A DNA stretch of 7,202 nt from positions 1 through 7,202 of the forward strand of contig JAUWDF010000031.1 of assembly GCA_030608925.1 (NCBI GenBank), in the 5' to 3' direction. The stretch's first letter is position 1. The number at the start of each line of letters is the position of its first letter. Source of the DNA: Candidatus Bathyarchaeota archaeon (GTDB lineage: Archaea > Thermoproteota > Bathyarchaeia > Bathyarchaeales > SOJC01). Position numbers and translations under genes: made by a program. Below the pieces are notes generated by a model that was given only the letters and a program-made list of their open reading frames with translations, ran no database searches and was not told the DNA's origin. Shown one piece after another: positions 5,235-7,202 of this stretch.

Positions 5235-5885
5235 ATGTCGCTGGATACAAAGACCGTTCTGGAAGCGCTCAAACAACTTAGAGAGCAGTCTAAGGATCGA
5301 AAATTCAGTCAGTCAATGGAATTAATCATCAACCTTCGCGACATTGATGTGAAAAAACCTGAAGGGAAAATTCAGGAAAGCATCGAACTCCCCTATGCTC
5401 CCACTAAGAAGACAAAGGTGTGTGTAATTGCTACAGGTGAACTGGCTCTGAAAGCCAAGAAAAATGGGGCAGATCTTGTTATTGGCAATGAAGACTTAGA
5501 ATCATTAGCTACCGACAAGAAAAGACAAAAGCAGTTGGCAAACAATTACAGCACTTTCTTCGCGGACGTGAGATTAATGCCTTTAGTTGGAAAGACTCTG
5601 GGTTCGACACTTGGTCCCAGAGGGAAAATGCCAAAACCTCTTCCACCAACAGCAAATATCAAAGCACAGATGGTAAGATGGGGGAAAACCGTAGATTTAC
5701 GGATACGGGGTCAACCAGTTCTTCAATGCGCTATTGGGACAGAAGACATGCAGGATCAAGAAATTGCCGAAAACACTATTGCAATTGTGAAGAGACTTGA
5801 AGGAAGACTCAAAAGAGGTCTAAAGAACATATCGACAATCTATCTGAAAACTACGATGAGCTCACCAGTTAAGATTAAATTATAG
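5235..5885 (+). CDS. rpl1: 50S ribosomal protein L1 (uL1)
   Basis: uL1 forms the mobile L1 stalk near the E site and helps eject deacylated tRNA; in several archaea it also represses its own operon by binding its mRNA. The 216-aa protein shows both domains. Domain I contains RKFSQSMELIINLRDIDVKK (22-41), which contacts rRNA. The hallmark segment LMPLVGKTLGSTLGPRGKMP spans 114-133, and the domain I return strand lies near the C-terminus (TIYLKTTMSSPVKIKL). GAGG lies 8 nt before ATG 5235. The gene is separated from rpl11 by a 51-nt gap with its own TATA box, and is followed 11 nt later by rpl10. I could not pick out a convincing L1-binding mRNA hairpin. Confidence 0.97.
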   Translation: MSLDTKTVLEALKQLREQSKDRKFSQSMELIINLRDIDVKKPEGKIQESIELPYAPTKKTKVCVIATGELALKAKKNGADLVIGNEDLESLATDKKRQKQLANNYSTFFADVRLMPLVGKTLGSTLGPRGKMPKPLPPTANIKAQMVRWGKTVDLRIRGQPVLQCAIGTEDMQDQEIAENTIAIVKRLEGRLKRGLKNISTIYLKTTMSSPVKIKL

Positions 5886-5896
5886 AAGGCATTGTG

Positions 5897-6775
5897 ATGA
5901 CAGCTGAGCGCCAAATATTGCAGGAAAAGGCCGTAAAGATTGAGGAGATAAGTAATACTCTTCAAAAATACGAAGTTATCGCTTTAGCTAGTTTACTAAA
6001 AGTGCGCGCTGCACAACTGCAGCAGCTTAGAAAGAAACTGCAAAAAGATGCTTATCTACGAGTTATAAAGAATACCATGATCAAACGGGCAATTGCCAAA
6101 GTGAAAAACAAGCCTAATCTAAATATGATTAGTGAGCAACTAAGCGGCTCTACGATTTACTTATTCACGAATCTCAATCCGTTCAAACTTGTTATACTTC
6201 TAGAGAAGAGTAAAGTAATAACCACTGCGAAAGCTGGTGATGTTGCTGCTTTTGATGTAATAGTTCCTGCGGGTAACACTGGACAACCTCCAGGACCGAT
6301 AATCAGCCAGCTGGGCGCAGTAGGTCTTAAAACCAGAATTGAGTCAGGTAGTGTATACATAAGCAAGGATACCTTAGTAGTCAAGGAAGGGGAAATAATC
6401 TCAGAACGTTTAGCAGCTGTCCTGTCAAAACTAGGGATCAAACCTGTTGAAGCCGGACTATCCCTTAAAGCCGTTTATGACAATGGAACAATGATAACTG
6501 AGGAACAACTGCATATTGATCTAAACGAAGTGAGAAATACTATTCAGGAAGCACATGAAAAGGCCATCTACTTGGCCGTGAACAGTGCTTATCCAAGTTC
6601 AGAAACCATCAAGCTTCTACTACTAAAAGCACATCAAGATGCTTACAGACTCAGCCTAAACGAAGAAATTCCAACAGGCGAGACCATAATGGATATCCTG
6701 AGGAAAGCTCACATGCAAACTCTGAGCTTAAAGAACCGGTTAGAGAAGATTGAGAAAACAATTCAGAAAGATTGA
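5897..6775 (+). CDS. rpl10: 50S ribosomal protein L10 (uL10, P0-like stalk protein)
   Basis: uL10 anchors the L12 dimers to 23S rRNA. This copy is 292 aa from ATG 5897. A GTG at 5894 is possible, but GAAGG at 5885-5889 is better spaced for 5897. The N-terminal rRNA-binding domain has VRAAQLQQLRKKLQKDAYLR (about 36-55) and the TMIKRAI helix. The archaeal insertion domain covers roughly 105-180 (VPAGNTGQPPGPIISQLGAV). The L12-binding spine has three copies of an AH..A/T..L unit at a strict 26-residue period (Ala-His near 219, 245 and 271) with Pro-x-x-ETI linkers, implying three L12 dimers. The protein ends shortly after the third unit at KIEKTIQKD. It lacks the acidic hinge and factor-binding tail that many archaeal P0 proteins share with L12. 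Confidence 0.96.
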   Translation: MTAERQILQEKAVKIEEISNTLQKYEVIALASLLKVRAAQLQQLRKKLQKDAYLRVIKNTMIKRAIAKVKNKPNLNMISEQLSGSTIYLFTNLNPFKLVILLEKSKVITTAKAGDVAAFDVIVPAGNTGQPPGPIISQLGAVGLKTRIESGSVYISKDTLVVKEGEIISERLAAVLSKLGIKPVEAGLSLKAVYDNGTMITEEQLHIDLNEVRNTIQEAHEKAIYLAVNSAYPSSETIKLLLLKAHQDAYRLSLNEEIPTGETIMDILRKAHMQTLSLKNRLEKIEKTIQKD

Positions 6776-6811
6776 AAAGGAAGGTTAAAGAAGAAAGAAG
6801 AGGTGGAAAAA

Positions 6812-7075
6812 ATGGAATACGTCTATGCCGCACTACTTCTACACAAAGCGGGAAAATCAATCGATGAACAGAGCATCACGAAAATACTGGATTCCACAGG
6901 AATCAAAGCTGACTCCGCTAGAGTTAAAGCACTCGTTGCTTCCTTGGAGGAAGTTGACATAGAAGAAGCATTAAAAACTGCGCCCACAATGATGGCTGCT
7001 GCACCTGCAGGTGCTGCTCCAACGACCCCAGAAGCTAAGCCAGAAGCTAAAGATGAAAAGAAAACGGAAGAGTAA
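6812..7075 (+). CDS. rpl12: 50S ribosomal protein L12 (P1/P2-like), frame cut short by an in-frame TAA
   Basis: Archaeal L12 is the dimeric stalk protein that recruits translation GTPases. The 87 residues to the TAA contain the helical dimerisation and L10-binding domain (MEYVYAALLLHKAGKSIDEQ; KALVASLEEVDIEEAL), the Ala/Pro hinge (MMAAAPAGAAPTTP) and the beginning of the acidic Lys/Glu stretch ending DEKKTEE. ATG 6812 is chosen over the GTG at 6803 because it gives the conserved MEYVYAALLLHKAG start and has GAGGTG about 7 nt upstream. Family members are about 100-110 residues and end in a GLGALFG-like tail. That tail is encoded in the same frame immediately after the TAA (7076-7129), and the full reading to 7129 would be 105 residues. 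The gene is 36 nt after rpl10 and in the same frame as it. Confidence 0.93.
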   Translation: MEYVYAALLLHKAGKSIDEQSITKILDSTGIKADSARVKALVASLEEVDIEEALKTAPTMMAAAPAGAAPTTPEAKPEAKDEKKTEE

Positions 7076-7129
7076 AAAAAAGAGAAAGAAGAAGCGGCTC
7101 TTGAAGGACTTGGAGCATTGTTTGGATAA
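7076..7129 (+). other. In-frame continuation of rpl12 encoding its conserved C-terminal tail
   Basis: After the TAA at 7073-7075 the L12 frame continues for 17 codons reading KKEKEEAALEGLGALFG, then TAA at 7127-7129 and a second TAA at 7130-7132. This is the canonical charged tail and factor-binding motif of archaeal L12. One G-to-T change (GAA to TAA) at position 7073 would account for the interruption. The stop is followed by a run of A, eight A's in total at 7074-7081. Confidence 0.88.
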
Positions 7130-7152
7130 TAAGCAAAACCAGCGCTCCATCA

Positions 7153-7173
7153 AGGTTCCACAAAACTGAACCT
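7153..7173 (+). repeat. Short hairpin downstream of rpl12
   Basis: AGGTTC (7153-7158) and GAACCT (7168-7173) are exact reverse complements around a 9-nt loop. The hairpin lies 24 nt beyond the tandem TAA stops. No T-run follows within the window, so a terminator role is uncertain. Nothing else is visible in 7133-7202. Confidence 0.3.
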
Positions 7174-7202
7174 CTTCAGATCTATTCATCCACGAATAGT
7201 TC

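Noticed and set aside
5200..5330. L1 autoregulatory binding site in the rpl1 leader or early codons
   Set aside because: Known in some archaea, but I could not find a convincing copy of the rRNA-like hairpin here.
5885..5910. GTGATGA followed by CTGA at the start of rpl10 resembles C/D box RNA motifs
   Set aside because: The boxes are only 3 nt apart, leave no guide segment, and are explained by the GTG/ATG start of the gene.
7073..7075. Reassignment of TAA to a sense codon in this organism
   Set aside because: rpl11 and rnp4 end at TAA at normal family lengths, and the full L12 tail itself ends in tandem TAA, so TAA works as a stop here.
7073..7081. Programmed frameshift or transcript slippage at the A-run after the L12 stop
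   Set aside because: The tail is in the same frame as the upstream part and the TAA precedes most of the run, so slippage there would not bypass the stop and would leave the tail frame.

Overview
This window looks archaeal. It carries the secE-spt5-rpl11-rpl1-rpl10-rpl12 block, with eukaryote-like forms (Sec61-gamma-type SecE, Spt5 with NGN and KOW domains, a P0-like L10 and a P1/P2-like L12). It also carries RNase P protein 4, an archaeal YhbY-type RNA-binding protein, and TATA boxes of the CTTTTTATA kind. The gene mix suggests a TACK-lineage or Bathyarchaeia-like organism, but that placement is inference from overall look, not from a tree.

Layout. Positions 1-540 hold the 3' part of an AT-rich gene for an ApeA-like HEPN protein, a family linked to phage defence; its last residues may be frameshifted. 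A small unrecognised ORF faces it (553-759, minus). Two divergent radical SAM genes follow (minus, stop at 823; plus, stop at 3174). Both are biotin-synthase-like and resemble the LipS1/LipS2 pair that makes the lipoyl cofactor in archaea. The spacer between them holds a TATA box and a 7-5-7 palindrome placed like an operator. Next, a minus-strand pair encodes RNase P component 4 and a CRM/YhbY protein, overlapping by about 23 nt. From about 3990 to the end the plus strand carries the protein export, transcription elongation and ribosomal stalk operon.

How the genes work together. SecE anchors the translocon, Spt5 is the RNA polymerase elongation factor, L11 and L10 with L12 copies build the GTPase-associated stalk, and L1 builds the opposite stalk. 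A clear TATA box upstream of secE implies a leaderless transcript, and a second one in the L11-L1 gap implies that L1-L10-L12 can be transcribed separately.

Most notable point. The L12 reading frame stops at a TAA (7073-7075), yet the same frame continues without interruption for 17 codons. Those codons spell the canonical acidic tail ending GLGALFG and finish with tandem TAA stops. L10 here also ends without that tail. Read literally, neither stalk protein would carry the motif that recruits translation factors. The TAA is therefore a sequencing or assembly error, a real nonsense mutation, or a site of readthrough.
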